DNA from: Arthrobacter sp. SLBN-112
Lineage (GTDB): Bacteria; Actinomycetota; Actinomycetes; Actinomycetales; Micrococcaceae
Direction: 5' to 3'
Length of the DNA: 64,000 nucleotides
Assembly: GCF_006715225.1 (NCBI RefSeq)
Contig: NZ_VFMU01000001.1
Coordinates: 372,001-436,000, forward strand
Under the pieces are notes generated by a model. It was given only the letters and a program-made list of their open reading frames with translations. It was not told the DNA's origin and ran no database searches. The position numbers and the translations under genes are program-made. Each line of letters starts with the position of its first letter. Position 1 is the first letter of the stretch. Below, one piece after another: positions 54,370 to 64,000 of the stretch.

Positions 54370-55482
54370 ATGGACACGGCCCCGCAGAACCCAGCCCAGG
54401 ACACGGCACGCCTATCCGGGCGGAACACGAAGGGACACACCGCCCTTTCCGGAAGCCAGTTCTTCCGGATGGCACACCGATTGTCGGACGCAGTCAACGA
54501 CGTCCGGATCCAGATCGCCAAGCGGTGGAAGTTCGTGCCGCAGACCATCGCCTACCAGGGCTACGGCTCCACCACCCGGGTGCGCGTACTGGGCAGGGTA
54601 CTGCTGACGCAGAAGCCGCTGCCCGGAAGCAAAGCCGAGCACGAGGCCAGGAACGGCAACCAGAACGTCCGCGGGTGGCGGGCATTCACCGGCGTGCCGT
54701 TGCAGTTCTCCGACGTCGAAATCACCATCGGCGATGTGGTCACCCACGTCACGGCGGACCGGGGTGGACTGATCGACACCGAGGTGGACGTCCAGCTGTC
54801 CCCCGGCTGGCACACCGCGGTGCTGCGGGCTGAGGGAACCGATCCGGCCGAGGCACTGATCCAGGTGATCGCCCCGGGCGTGGAGTTCGGCATCGTCTCC
54901 GACATCGACGACACCGTCATGGTCACGGCCCTGCCCCGGCCCTTCCTGGCCTTGTGGAACACCTTCGTGCTCAGCGAACGCGCGCGCATGGCCACGCCGG
55001 GAATGGCCGTGCTGCTTGACCGGCTGACCATCGAGCACCCGGAAGCACCGGTCATCTACCTGTCCACCGGCCCCTGGAACGCCGCCCCCACCCTGGCACG
55101 GTTCCTAACCCGCAACATGTACCCCAAGGGTGCGCTGCTGCTGACGGACTGGGGGCTCACCCAGGACCGCTGGTTCCGCAGCGGCCAGGACCACAAGCAC
55201 CGCAACCTGGAGCGGCTGGCCCAGGAATTCCCGGACATGCGATGGCTCCTGATCGGCGACAACGGCCAGCATGACGAGGCCATCTACTCGGCCTTTGCCA
55301 CCGAAAACCCGGACAAGGTTGCTGCCATCGCCATCCGCCAGCTGTCCGTCAGCGAGTCCGTGTTCGCCGGCGGCCACTCCGAGGACGGCGACCACACCAC
55401 CTCCCGGGTGCCGTGGATCTACTCACCCGATGGCGCCGGCATCGCAAAGCAACTCACCATGCTGGACCTGCTCAAGGGCTGA
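54370..55482 (+). CDS. APP1-family phosphatidate phosphatase-like protein
   Basis: This 370-residue protein is of the APP1 family. The catalytic DxDxT motif is DIDDT (residues 178-182), followed by LSTGPWN, then the LLTDWG and IGDNGQHDEAIY blocks typical of HAD-like acid phosphatases. An N-terminal domain of about 150 residues lies ahead. Yeast App1 dephosphorylates phosphatidate; bacterial substrates are unproven. Two in-frame starts exist, 54337 (overlapping the DUF72 stop) and 54370; the latter has AGAG upstream and is preferred. Confidence 0.87.
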   Translation: MDTAPQNPAQDTARLSGRNTKGHTALSGSQFFRMAHRLSDAVNDVRIQIAKRWKFVPQTIAYQGYGSTTRVRVLGRVLLTQKPLPGSKAEHEARNGNQNVRGWRAFTGVPLQFSDVEITIGDVVTHVTADRGGLIDTEVDVQLSPGWHTAVLRAEGTDPAEALIQVIAPGVEFGIVSDIDDTVMVTALPRPFLALWNTFVLSERARMATPGMAVLLDRLTIEHPEAPVIYLSTGPWNAAPTLARFLTRNMYPKGALLLTDWGLTQDRWFRSGQDHKHRNLERLAQEFPDMRWLLIGDNGQHDEAIYSAFATENPDKVAAIAIRQLSVSESVFAGGHSEDGDHTTSRVPWIYSPDGAGIAKQLTMLDLLKG

Positions 55483-55521
55483 CCAGCCCTCACGACCGCT
55501 GGGCTGTTCCTGCGCTGTGCG

Positions 55522-57084
55522 TTACTTGGCGCCGGCACCCAGGGGTGCGCCGTCGTCGGGCAATTCACCTTCCAGTAGATCGCTTTCCAGGAGATCCGGC
55601 ACCGCTGCCTGCGCGATGGCCGCGCCGGCCGCGGCAGCCAGGTCGCGTTCCTCGATGAGCTCCTGGAACCAGAAATAGGAGGCCTTGGGCGTGCGCTCCA
55701 GCGTTTCGAAATCCACGTGGAGGAGGCCGAACGGCTGGTTGTAGCCGGCGGACCATTCGAAGTTGTCCAGGAAGGACCACACGTAGTAGCCGCGCAGGTC
55801 CAGGGACTCGGCCACGCCGCCGGGGGCAGTGGCGCGCAGGGCGGTTTCAAGATGGTCGGAAATGTACTTCAGCCGGCGCTCGTCCGGGATGAACCGGGTG
55901 TTGGTGGACTTGTCGCGGACGATAATGTCCTCGAAGCTCGCTCCGCCTTCGGTGATGATCACGGGAGGCAGGTTGGGGTAGCGCTCCGCCATCTCCTTCA
56001 AGGCCACCGCCATGTACTCGGGCTTTACCGGCCAGCCGTAGGCGGTGATGTCCGCTTCCGGCCAGGTTTCGACGTGGAACGGCGTTGCGCCGCTGCCCGT
56101 TGCGCTGAGGTCGCTGCCCATGGCCTCCGCCATGCTTGTCGGCACGGTACCGCCGCCGGGTCCCGCCGCCACCTTGGTGGGCATGTAGTAGTTGAGCCCG
56201 TAGAAGTCCAGGGGCTGGGAGATGACCGCCATGTCCTCTTCGGGGTGTTCGAAGGAGCTGAAGAACTTGGCGGCCCGGATCAGGTCGGGGTACTTGCCCG
56301 TGAGGACGGGGTCCGCGTAGAGCCGGTTCTGGCCCAGATCCATGAGCCCGGCACTGATCCTGTCCAACGGATTGATCGAGTTCGGCACCATGGGCGAGTA
56401 CACATTGGTCATGCCGATCTCGCCCGGCACTTTCGCCGCGCGCAGGGCCTGGACGGCAAGCCCATGCCCCAGCAGTTGGTGGTGGACGGTGGGGAAGGCG
56501 CCGAGGGCCAGCTCCTTGCCGGGCGAGTGCAGGCCAAATGCGTAGCCGTTGGCGCTGACGGTTGCCGGCTCGTTGATGGTCACCCAGCGGGCCACCCGGT
56601 CACCGAAAGCCTCGGCCACGAGCGCGGCATAGTCCCCCAGCCGGTAGGCCGTATCCCGGTTCATCCAGCCGCCCGCTTCATCGAGCTCCAGGGGCGTGTC
56701 CCAGTGGTAGATGGTGGCCATCGGCGAGATGCCGTTGGCCAGGAGCTCATCCAGGAGCCGGTCGTAGAACCCCAGGCCTGCGCGGTTGGCCGGACCTGTA
56801 CCGCCCGGCTGGATGCGCGGCCAGGAGAAGGAGAACCGGTAGGAGTCAACGCCAAGCTGCTTCAGGAGCGCCACGTCCTGCGGCATCCGGTGGTAGTGGT
56901 CCGTGGCCACCACCGGGCTGTGGTCCTCCACGATGGCGCCTGCCCTGGCGGCGAACCGGTCCCAGCCCGCGGGTCCCCGGCCATCCTCGTCCAGCGCCCC
57001 TTCGATCTGGAATGCTGCAGTTGCGACGCCAAGGGTGAACCCCGGGGGGATGAGCGCTGCGAGGTCCTTGGCGATGATGTGCAT
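55522..57084 (-). CDS. Glycoside hydrolase family 1 beta-glucosidase
   Basis: This 520-residue TIM-barrel beta-glycosidase has the acid/base Glu in TINEP (Glu172) and the nucleophile in ITEGG (Glu379; most members have TENG). Other GH1 blocks are GVATAAFQIEGA, DHYHRMPQDVALLKQLG and GYYVWSFLDNFEW. It is cytoplasmic, with no signal peptide, so it would split imported disaccharides or glycosides. The C-terminal 40 residues are an acidic extension. The sugar is not identifiable; beta-glucosides are most likely. Confidence 0.95.
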   Translation of the reverse strand: MHIIAKDLAALIPPGFTLGVATAAFQIEGALDEDGRGPAGWDRFAARAGAIVEDHSPVVATDHYHRMPQDVALLKQLGVDSYRFSFSWPRIQPGGTGPANRAGLGFYDRLLDELLANGISPMATIYHWDTPLELDEAGGWMNRDTAYRLGDYAALVAEAFGDRVARWVTINEPATVSANGYAFGLHSPGKELALGAFPTVHHQLLGHGLAVQALRAAKVPGEIGMTNVYSPMVPNSINPLDRISAGLMDLGQNRLYADPVLTGKYPDLIRAAKFFSSFEHPEEDMAVISQPLDFYGLNYYMPTKVAAGPGGGTVPTSMAEAMGSDLSATGSGATPFHVETWPEADITAYGWPVKPEYMAVALKEMAERYPNLPPVIITEGGASFEDIIVRDKSTNTRFIPDERRLKYISDHLETALRATAPGGVAESLDLRGYYVWSFLDNFEWSAGYNQPFGLLHVDFETLERTPKASYFWFQELIEERDLAAAAGAAIAQAAVPDLLESDLLEGELPDDGAPLGAGAK

Positions 57085-57177
57085 TGGGTCCAGCCTTTAT
57101 GTCACGGGAGTCAGGGTACGTCTCAGGATGGCACAGCAGGGGTCTGCTGACGAGCAGACCCCTGCCCCTGCCGGCCA

Positions 57178-57555
57178 TTACTGGGTACCAAAAAGGAACT
57201 CCTTGGCGTGCGCCACTGCCTTGCGGAAGGCATCATTGCGCAGGGTCACCAGGTGTTCCGTATCGCCGTCGGACGGTTCCAGGTACCCGGTGTAGCCGGG
57301 CCGCAGGACCCAGATGTCCCCGGCCGGCGGGAGGTAGAACACGCCGAAGGAGCGCTGCTGTGTCTCGTCCGCGGTCCAGACCGGGACCACCGCCAGCGCA
57401 GCGCCCGTGGCGGGGTTGATCCACTGCGCGCGGGGCAGAGGCTGTTCGTGCGCTTCCGGGTCCAGGAAGGGTGCTGTTCCCTCACCCCAGCGCTGCTCAA
57501 AGCGCTCAAAGAATGCAGGAATCAGGTGCGAGTCATAGCGCCGCCAGTCGTTCAT
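57178..57555 (-). CDS. Unknown protein, 125 aa
   Basis: The product begins MNDWRRYDSHLIPAFFERFE and contains IWVLRPGYTGYLEPSDGDT in its second half. It has no signal peptide or membrane segment and is rich in aromatics. AGGAGG lies ten bases before the ATG at 57555. I recognise no family. It lies between the GH1 gene and a J-domain gene on the same strand, and may belong to either transcript. Confidence 0.7.
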   Translation of the reverse strand: MNDWRRYDSHLIPAFFERFEQRWGEGTAPFLDPEAHEQPLPRAQWINPATGAALAVVPVWTADETQQRSFGVFYLPPAGDIWVLRPGYTGYLEPSDGDTEHLVTLRNDAFRKAVAHAKEFLFGTQ

Positions 57556-57595
57556 GCAGTTTTACGCCTCCTTGGCTGAATGGCCCTGCCCCGGC

Positions 57596-57973
57596 TCAGG
57601 ACCAGGGCCCGCTTTCCCACCGCACCGGGGTGACGCGGATGGTTGGTCCGGACGGTCGGCCACTCCTGCGGACTTTCCGGACCGGAATGATGGTGGGCGC
57701 CGCTGCCGCCAGCTTCCTGTCATAGTCGGCGCGGCGCACTGGGTCACGCAGCACGTTGAATGCCTGCATGATCCGGAGGAGTTCGTCCCCGTGCCCGGAA
57801 CTGCCCGTCGTCGCAGGCGTGTCCCCCATTGATTCGGTGTCCGCGTACGAACGCCCGCCGTCCAGGTCCGGATGGTGGCTGCGCATAAGGGTTCGGTACG
57901 CACGGGAGATTTCCTGCCGGCCGGCATCCCTGCCTACGCCCAGGATGGCGTAGTAGTCGGGAACTTCAGTCAT
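57596..57973 (-). CDS. J-domain (DnaJ-like) protein, short
   Basis: This 125-residue protein has an N-terminal J-domain: DYYAILGVGRDAGRQEISRA, then SHHPDLDG with the HPD triad (His34-Asp36), and AFNVLRDPVRRADYDR. The loop between the HPD and helix III is long. No Gly/Phe or zinc domain follows; the tail is basic. It would stimulate an Hsp70 ATPase. It lies downstream of hsp20 on the same strand, next to a HspR-like gene, which fits a heat-stress cluster. Confidence 0.9.
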   Translation of the reverse strand: MTEVPDYYAILGVGRDAGRQEISRAYRTLMRSHHPDLDGGRSYADTESMGDTPATTGSSGHGDELLRIMQAFNVLRDPVRRADYDRKLAAAAPTIIPVRKVRRSGRPSGPTIRVTPVRWESGPWS

Positions 57974-58039
57974 CCCTGCCTCCTGTTCCGCCGGGCGCCC
58001 CTGCGTATGGGGCAGGGGCGCTGGCGCGAAAGCATGGTC

Positions 58040-58468
58040 CTAGCTCTTGATCTGCTGCTTTTCGCCCTGCTGCGTCTGGATCTCGATCTTGCGCGGCTTG
58101 GCCTGTTCGGCAACCGGGATCCGGAGGGTCAGGACGCCCTGGTCATAGCTGGCCTTGATCTTCTCGGTGTCCAGGGTGTCACCCAGGATCAGCTGGCGGC
58201 TGAACACGCCACGGGGACGCTCTGAGGCCACCAGCTCCACGTTGGGCTGCGTGGGGTCCTGGCGCTCGGCCCTGACGGTAAGGACGTTCCGTTCAACGTT
58301 CAGGTCCAGGGAGTCCACCTTCACACCGGGAAGGTCGAACGCCACCACGAATTCGCCGCCTTCCTGCCAGGCGTCCATGGGCATGGCAGCCGGGCGGGCG
58401 GCGGTGCCAAAGACCTGCTGCGTGAGCCGGTCCAGTTCACGGAACGGGTCCGTGCGCATCAACATCAT
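58040..58468 (-). CDS. Small heat-shock protein (Hsp20/alpha-crystallin family)
   Basis: This 142-residue Hsp20 has an alpha-crystallin domain of about residues 35-130: [33 protein letters not shown] and the closing GVLTLRIPV (the conserved GxLxxxxP-type end). The N-terminus [15 protein letters not shown] is typical of the family. It would hold unfolding proteins in oligomers. It diverges from a MerR/HspR-like regulator 140 bases away across an inverted repeat, and is followed by a J-domain gene. Confidence 0.94.
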   Translation of the reverse strand: MMLMRTDPFRELDRLTQQVFGTAARPAAMPMDAWQEGGEFVVAFDLPGVKVDSLDLNVERNVLTVRAERQDPTQPNVELVASERPRGVFSRQLILGDTLDTEKIKASYDQGVLTLRIPVAEQAKPRKIEIQTQQGEKQQIKS

Positions 58469-58521
58469 TTCCCACTCCTTAGCTTCCAGGTGTTGGATCT
58501 GCGGCTACCCACCGCCCGCTT

Positions 58522-58545
58522 AATCTATGGTGGTGGATATAGATT
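58522..58545. promoter_or_regulatory. Inverted repeat between hsp20 and HspR-like gene
   Basis: AATCTAT (58522-58528) and ATAGATT (58539-58545) are perfect inverted arms with a 10-base spacer, within an AT-rich stretch between the divergent genes. It is a candidate operator of the MerR/HspR-like protein. It does not match the HAIR consensus CTTGAGT-N7-ACTCAAG. Confidence 0.5.
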
Positions 58546-58608
58546 TTTTATAGCACTCGTGCGAAACTGAAGCAAGGCACCGGCGGCGCGATTTTTTTGG
58601 GAGAGACA

Positions 58609-58926
58609 ATGGCAGATCCTGTTGCAGGACGGGCTGGCCGCTCCCCCGGTTCGCGGGCCCTGTATGCCATCTCGGTGGCAGCGGAGCTAACGGGAACCGG
58701 GCAGCAGAACATCAGGCTTTACGAAACCAAGGGCCTGCTGACGCCGTCACGGACAGCGGGCGGCACGCGGCAGTACAGTGACGACGACATAGCCGTGCTG
58801 CTGCGGATCGGCGAGCTCCTGCAGGAGGGGTTGAACCTGGCAGGCGTTGCCAAGGTCCTGGAGCTTGAGGCGGCCAACGTCAAACTGCACCGGGCGCTGC
58901 GGCGGGCCAAGTCGCGGCCTCAGTGA
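58609..58926 (+). CDS. MerR family regulator (HspR-like)
   Basis: This 105-residue protein starts at ATG 58609 with GGGAGAG upstream; an in-frame TTG four codons earlier is unlikely. A MerR-type winged helix-turn-helix occupies residues 18-85: ALYAISVAAELTGTGQQNIR, LYETKGLLTPSRTAGGTRQY, DIAVLLRIGELLQEGLNL. The short length, no effector domain and a position divergent from hsp20 match HspR-type repressors of chaperone genes. It probably controls the hsp20/J-domain operon. Confidence 0.88.
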   Translation: MADPVAGRAGRSPGSRALYAISVAAELTGTGQQNIRLYETKGLLTPSRTAGGTRQYSDDDIAVLLRIGELLQEGLNLAGVAKVLELEAANVKLHRALRRAKSRPQ

Positions 58927-58947
58927 AAGCAGTATCCCTGCTGGACT

Positions 58948-59745
58948 TTATTCGTGCGGCGACTCGGCCCTTGACAGCTCTCCGGTGATTGGCTCCCCGG
59001 GGATTCTGGCAGTCCGCCACGTGTCCAGCGCGATGACGCCGCCGAGGATCAGCAGCGACAGCGAGAACGACGCCAGCGCATCCGTGGTCCAGTGATAGCC
59101 GAGGTACAGCCGGCTGACCACAGCGAGGATGATTCCGATTCCGGCCCCGATGAATCCAAACACTGCTGTGCGCGGGTTCCGGCGCCTGGAGAAGATGAGG
59201 TAGGTCCCTACCAGCAGGAAGTCGCAGGCTCCCAGGACGTGCCCGGACGGGAACGAGAACGTCTGGTCCGCGCCGAACAGCATCTGGTCCACAGGTGGCC
59301 GGGAGCGCTGGACGATGTGGAGGATGATCTGCGAGATGATCACGCCGGTCAGCATGGCGGACGCGAGGAGGATAGGGCGCCAGGCGTGCTTCGCCGCGAA
59401 TCCCCAGACAAGGATCACCACCAGCACGATGATGGGCAGTGCGATGGGGCCGAAGAACACCGCCAGGAAGATCATGATGGCAGTAACGGCGCCTGAACGC
59501 GTTGTCAGGAGCCAGTCATGCACGGGAACGTCCGCAGCGGACAGGCCGTCGGCCTGCACCACACTGATCAGCGTGGCAATGAAGAGTGCCACCCCCACGA
59601 CGGCCAGGATGATGGAGGCCCGGTAAAGACCGCGCCGGTCGGCAGGGTCCAGGTAGCGTTCCTCCACCACGAACTTCTCGTGGAAGGCGTGCCACCTGCC
59701 CGCCCTTCGTTCAGAGACTGCGGAACCTGCTGATTTCTGTGCCAA
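58948..59745 (-). CDS. PAP2-type membrane phosphatase
   Basis: This 265-residue protein has about six membrane helices and the three PAP2 phosphatase motifs: QRSRPP (motif 1 end), FPSGH and SRLYLGYHWTTD with the catalytic His. Candidate substrates are undecaprenyl pyrophosphate or phosphatidate. The start is TTG at 59745 (reading MAQKSAG), with only a weak ribosome-binding site, so a later start is possible. It converges on the HspR-like gene. Confidence 0.9.
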   Translation of the reverse strand: MAQKSAGSAVSERRAGRWHAFHEKFVVEERYLDPADRRGLYRASIILAVVGVALFIATLISVVQADGLSAADVPVHDWLLTTRSGAVTAIMIFLAVFFGPIALPIIVLVVILVWGFAAKHAWRPILLASAMLTGVIISQIILHIVQRSRPPVDQMLFGADQTFSFPSGHVLGACDFLLVGTYLIFSRRRNPRTAVFGFIGAGIGIILAVVSRLYLGYHWTTDALASFSLSLLILGGVIALDTWRTARIPGEPITGELSRAESPHE

Positions 59746-59841
59746 TGTGCTGCCCGTCCCTACGCCGCGGAAGATGCGTGCCGTGATGAATGCCTAGGGT
59801 GAAGATTATCCCGGGGTTGGGCCGCTCACTCCATCACGCGG

Positions 59842-61680
<1,839 letters not shown>

Positions 61681-61728
61681 TTTGGGGTCCTTCAGATGGC
61701 GGGAAAGGGGTGGCTGTACCAAAAGGAT

Positions 61729-61759
61729 AGGAGCCGGAAGCACGCGGCTTCCGGCTCCT
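61729..61759 (-). terminator. Terminator after the epimerase gene
   Basis: A perfect 13-base stem AGGAGCCGGAAGC (61729-61741) / GCTTCCGGCTCCT (61747-61759) is followed on the minus strand by ATCCTTTTGG. It separates the epimerase gene from the protease gene. Confidence 0.8.
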
Positions 61760-61804
61760 TGGATGATCCTTCGCCAACCCTTGGCGGTTCCTGCGGACCG
61801 GTAT

Positions 61805-62683
61805 CTATTCCTGGTTTTCTCCGGCGCTGGCGGCGGCCCCCACGTGGTTCCGCCAGCTGTGCTCGGGCTCGAAACCGAGCAGGCGCCGCGCCTTGTCGAT
61901 GGAGAGCATCGTTTCGTGCTCACCCAGTTCCTTGGTCACCTTGACACCGGGGAAGACCTCGGCGGCCAGGCTGGCGCTTGACCGGCTCATGACCGTGTCC
62001 GCATTGGCGATGATGAAGGCTTCGAATCCCGGCTTGGCGTTCTCCAGTGCCCGCACTACTGCCTGCGCGCCGTCCCGGCCGTCGATGTAGCCCCACAGGT
62101 TCCATTTCCGCAGGGTGGCGTCGGCGTCGAAGGAGGGGAATCTGGCGTAGTCCGCCTCATCCATGACGTTGGAGAACCGCAGGCCCGTGATGCTCAGCTC
62201 CGGATCCCACCGCGTCATTTCCACGGCCATCTGCTCCTCGAGGCGCTTCACCAGCGAGTAGGTGCTTTCCGGCCGCGGCGGGTATTCCTCATCAACCGGG
62301 ATGTAGGGCGGGTCGATGTCGAACGGCAGGCCCAGCACTGTCTCGCTGGAGGCGTACACCACCTTCTTGATGCCGGCGCGCCGTGCGGCCTGGAAGACGT
62401 TGTAGGTGGAGAGCATGTTGTTCTCGAAGGTGGCTGCGTCCGGAAGGATGCCCGGGGCGGGAATGGCACCAAGGTGCACCACGGCGTCGAACCCGTCATG
62501 CCGGTCATCGACGCCCAGCAACGCGTCCACTACCTGGCCGTAGTTGCGCAGGTCCACCACCAGCAGTTCCGGGCTGCGGGCGCCCGCCCGGTCCAGGGTG
62601 AGGACCTGGTGGCCGTCGTCGGCCAGCCGGCGCACCACGTGCCGCCCCAATTTTCCGCTTCCGCCTGTAACGGCAATTCTCAT
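61805..62683 (-). CDS. NAD(P)-dependent epimerase/dehydratase family protein
   Basis: This 292-residue extended SDR has GGSGKLG (residues 7-13) for cofactor binding and the catalytic pair in YSLVKRL (Tyr and Lys near residues 142-146). Sequence around ALLGVDDRHDGFDAVVHLGA matches uronate dehydrogenase or UDP-sugar epimerase relatives. The substrate is uncertain. It precedes the terminator at 61729 and follows the adenylate kinase gene by 44 bases. Confidence 0.87.
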   Translation of the reverse strand: MRIAVTGGSGKLGRHVVRRLADDGHQVLTLDRAGARSPELLVVDLRNYGQVVDALLGVDDRHDGFDAVVHLGAIPAPGILPDAATFENNMLSTYNVFQAARRAGIKKVVYASSETVLGLPFDIDPPYIPVDEEYPPRPESTYSLVKRLEEQMAVEMTRWDPELSITGLRFSNVMDEADYARFPSFDADATLRKWNLWGYIDGRDGAQAVVRALENAKPGFEAFIIANADTVMSRSSASLAAEVFPGVKVTKELGEHETMLSIDKARRLLGFEPEHSWRNHVGAAASAGENQE

Positions 62684-62727
62684 CAGTGTTTCCTTCTGCT
62701 CGAGTGCTTCACCGTGCGGTGTTTCGG

Positions 62728-63321
62728 TCAGGACGGGGGCTGCGGGGCTGCAAGGAACTTTTCGACGGCGGCGATCGCCAGGGCCGTTATCCCGCCCGGG
62801 TCCCCGCTGCCGTTGACGGACACAAGAATGCCCCGGCCCGCGTACACCGAGACTACTTCATGCGTCTGCCGGTGGTAGAGGTCCAGCCTGCGCCTGAAGA
62901 CGTCAATGGTGTCATCCGCGCGCCCCTGCTCCAGGGCCCGGCGTTGCATGCGCTGCTCCAGTTCCGCGTCGGGTGCCTGGAGTTCGATCACGGCATCCAG
63001 CACATGCCCCTGGGCGGCAAGCATGCGGTCGAGTTCCGTTGCCTGGTGCGCTGTCCGCGGATAGCCGTCCAGCAGGAACCCTTGCACCGCGTCGCTCTCC
63101 AGGAGGCGGTCCCTGACCAGCGCGTTGGTGAGATGGTCCGGGACGAAATGGCCGTCGTCCAGGTACGTGGCGGCCTGGTTTCCCAGCTCGGTCTGTTGGG
63201 TGACGTTGCTGCGGAAAATGTCCCCCGTGGAAACCGCCGGGACCTGGAAATGCCGCGCCAGGTGTTCGGCCTGTGTTCCCTTGCCTGACCCGGGCGGGCC
63301 GATAATGAGCAGCCTGGTCAT
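62728..63321 (-). CDS. Adenylate kinase (short-lid type)
   Basis: This 197-residue nucleoside monophosphate kinase has P-loop GPPGSGKGT (residues 8-16), STGDIFR (NMP-binding) and LLDGYPRT (about residues 83-90). There is no long zinc-type lid. It matches adenylate kinase. The usual actinobacterial adk lies in the ribosomal-protein cluster, so this outlying copy is probably a second paralogue. Its partner is an epimerase gene 44 bases downstream. Confidence 0.88.
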   Translation of the reverse strand: MTRLLIIGPPGSGKGTQAEHLARHFQVPAVSTGDIFRSNVTQQTELGNQAATYLDDGHFVPDHLTNALVRDRLLESDAVQGFLLDGYPRTAHQATELDRMLAAQGHVLDAVIELQAPDAELEQRMQRRALEQGRADDTIDVFRRRLDLYHRQTHEVVSVYAGRGILVSVNGSGDPGGITALAIAAVEKFLAAPQPPS

Positions 63322-63616
63322 GTTCTACGTCCCTCCGCTGCCGGGTAGCCATTGGTCCAAGGGCCAGCCCGCAGCAGCACCGGCGCCTGCTTCATTGTGC
63401 CGGGCATGCCTGGCCCTGCGCCAGCCTTCATCCCGTTCCAGGGCGGCGAATATGGGCTGTGGCGGCCCGGGAATGTATATACTTCTGGTTATCGGTTTAG
63501 CAGCAGGCCGTTGGAAAGTTCGTCGATCCAGCGACCATCACCGGCTCCCCACGCAGTTGCGGGGGGTTCGCGTGTTGCCGGCTCGTTTTGACCTGAACGA
63601 ATGGCACCAAAAAACC
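63322..63616. other. Intergenic region between adenylate kinase and GAF/ANTAR genes
   Basis: This 295-base region without a clear gene has a plus-strand -10-like TATACT (63478-63483), without a good -35, and a small hairpin around CGCA-GT-TGCG (63552-63561). A minor 79-codon frame (63352-63591) looks like chance. Nothing else is visible. Confidence 0.55.
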
Positions 63617-64000
63617 GTGGCCAGCGAGTCAACAGCAAAAACTGATACATCGATTACCGAGCACCTGCATGAACTAGTCCTCAACAGCTCCGACGTTGAG
63701 GACTTCCTTAATGAACTGGCACAAGTCTCCGCTCGCAACCTCTCCGAACCCGGCGATGAAATGCTGTGCGCCATCGCCCTTCTCCGGCAACGCAAAGCCG
63801 CCACGGTGGCCAGCAGCAGCCAGGAGGCAAAGTCGATCGGACGGCTTGAACACAGCTTCAGCGATACCCCGGGCCTGGCGGCTTCTACCGTCCAGGAGAT
63901 TGTCTACGCCCCGGACCTCGCCACGGACGGCCGCTGGCCGGACTACTCCACGGCCGCAATTGCCCAAGGGGTCCGCTCCGTGGCCGCCGTTCCTTTCCGC
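63617..64000 (+). CDS. GAF/ANTAR-type regulator (partial, 3' end outside window)
   Basis: The 128 visible residues resemble GAF domains of actinobacterial GAF-ANTAR proteins: TEHLHELVLNSSDVEDFLNE, then a GAF core with LRQRKAATVASSSQEA, and the conserved end RWPDYSTAAIAQGVRSVAAV. The ANTAR RNA-binding domain would lie beyond base 64000. The start is uncertain: GTG 63617 (VASESTAKTD) fits the family, while an in-frame GTG at 63572 has a G-rich ribosome-binding site. These proteins link a sensed signal to transcription antitermination. Confidence 0.75.
   Translation, partial: MASESTAKTDTSITEHLHELVLNSSDVEDFLNELAQVSARNLSEPGDEMLCAIALLRQRKAATVASSSQEAKSIGRLEHSFSDTPGLAASTVQEIVYAPDLATDGRWPDYSTAAIAQGVRSVAAVPFR

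Noticed and set aside
58550..58560. Half CIRCE-like ATAGCACTC upstream of the HspR-like gene
   Set aside because: The second half GAGTGCTAA is absent at the required 9-base spacing.
63352..63591. 79-residue plus-strand frame before the GAF/ANTAR gene
   Set aside because: It lacks a ribosome-binding site and a recognisable sequence and overlaps a promoter-like segment.

Overview
This looks like a chromosomal segment of a high-GC actinobacterium of the Micrococcaceae, most like Arthrobacter or Pseudarthrobacter. The grounds are GC-rich codon use with strong third-position bias, frequent GTG/TTG starts, DUF222-HNH, GAF/ANTAR-type and HspR-type proteins, and an AceE-type homodimeric pyruvate dehydrogenase E1. 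I see no insertion sequence, prophage, CRISPR array or rRNA. There is one tRNA gene, tRNA-Pro(CGG). Both ends cut through genes: a sugar-type ABC solute-binding lipoprotein on the left and a GAF/ANTAR-like regulator on the right.

Layout. 0-7 kb: a LacI-type regulator with a perfect palindromic operator in the promoter of the solute-binding protein, then Nudix, RidA and DUF4177 genes divergent from a class A penicillin-binding protein and a metallophosphoesterase. 7-12.5 kb: a heterodimeric ABC exporter, tRNA-Pro, and an XRE-TPR regulator divergent from a 72-residue secreted peptide that carries the motif GNWPDPM twice. 12.5-18 kb: purC and purD, a membrane-anchored molybdopterin oxidoreductase, an asparaginase-family protein and a sterol-carrier-like protein. 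18-29 kb: an NCS1 transporter with a racemase-like protein and an SDR, then aceE, nitronate monooxygenase, a MobA/MocA-like transferase, DUF222-HNH, a uracil-DNA glycosylase family protein and an aldo/keto reductase.

29-49 kb is a purine-degradation island: xanthine dehydrogenase (Fe-S and molybdenum subunits fused, FAD subunit separate) with XdhC, a purine permease, guanine deaminase, an 8-oxoguanine-type deaminase, uricase, a xanthine/uracil-type permease, an IclR regulator, and the run malic enzyme - malate synthase - HpcH/HpaI-like aldolase - ureidoglycine aminohydrolase. Together they can take guanine and xanthine to urate and, with steps not in the window, on to glyoxylate, malate and pyruvate. 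Inverted repeats of the form TTYC-N7-GRAA lie in several promoter regions here and beside the NCS1 and aceE genes, and are good candidates for the IclR operator.

49-64 kb is mixed: a zinc alcohol dehydrogenase, small proteins, HAD and YegP-like proteins, GH15 and GH1 glycosidases, DUF72, an APP1-type phosphatase, a J-domain / Hsp20 / HspR-like stress group, PAP2 phosphatase, a secreted subtilisin that appears to start at ATT, an epimerase and an adenylate kinase.

The strongest candidate for an undescribed system is the XRE-TPR regulator with its divergent secreted repeat peptide (10.9-12.5 kb), which has the layout of the peptide pheromone / receptor pairs known from Firmicutes.
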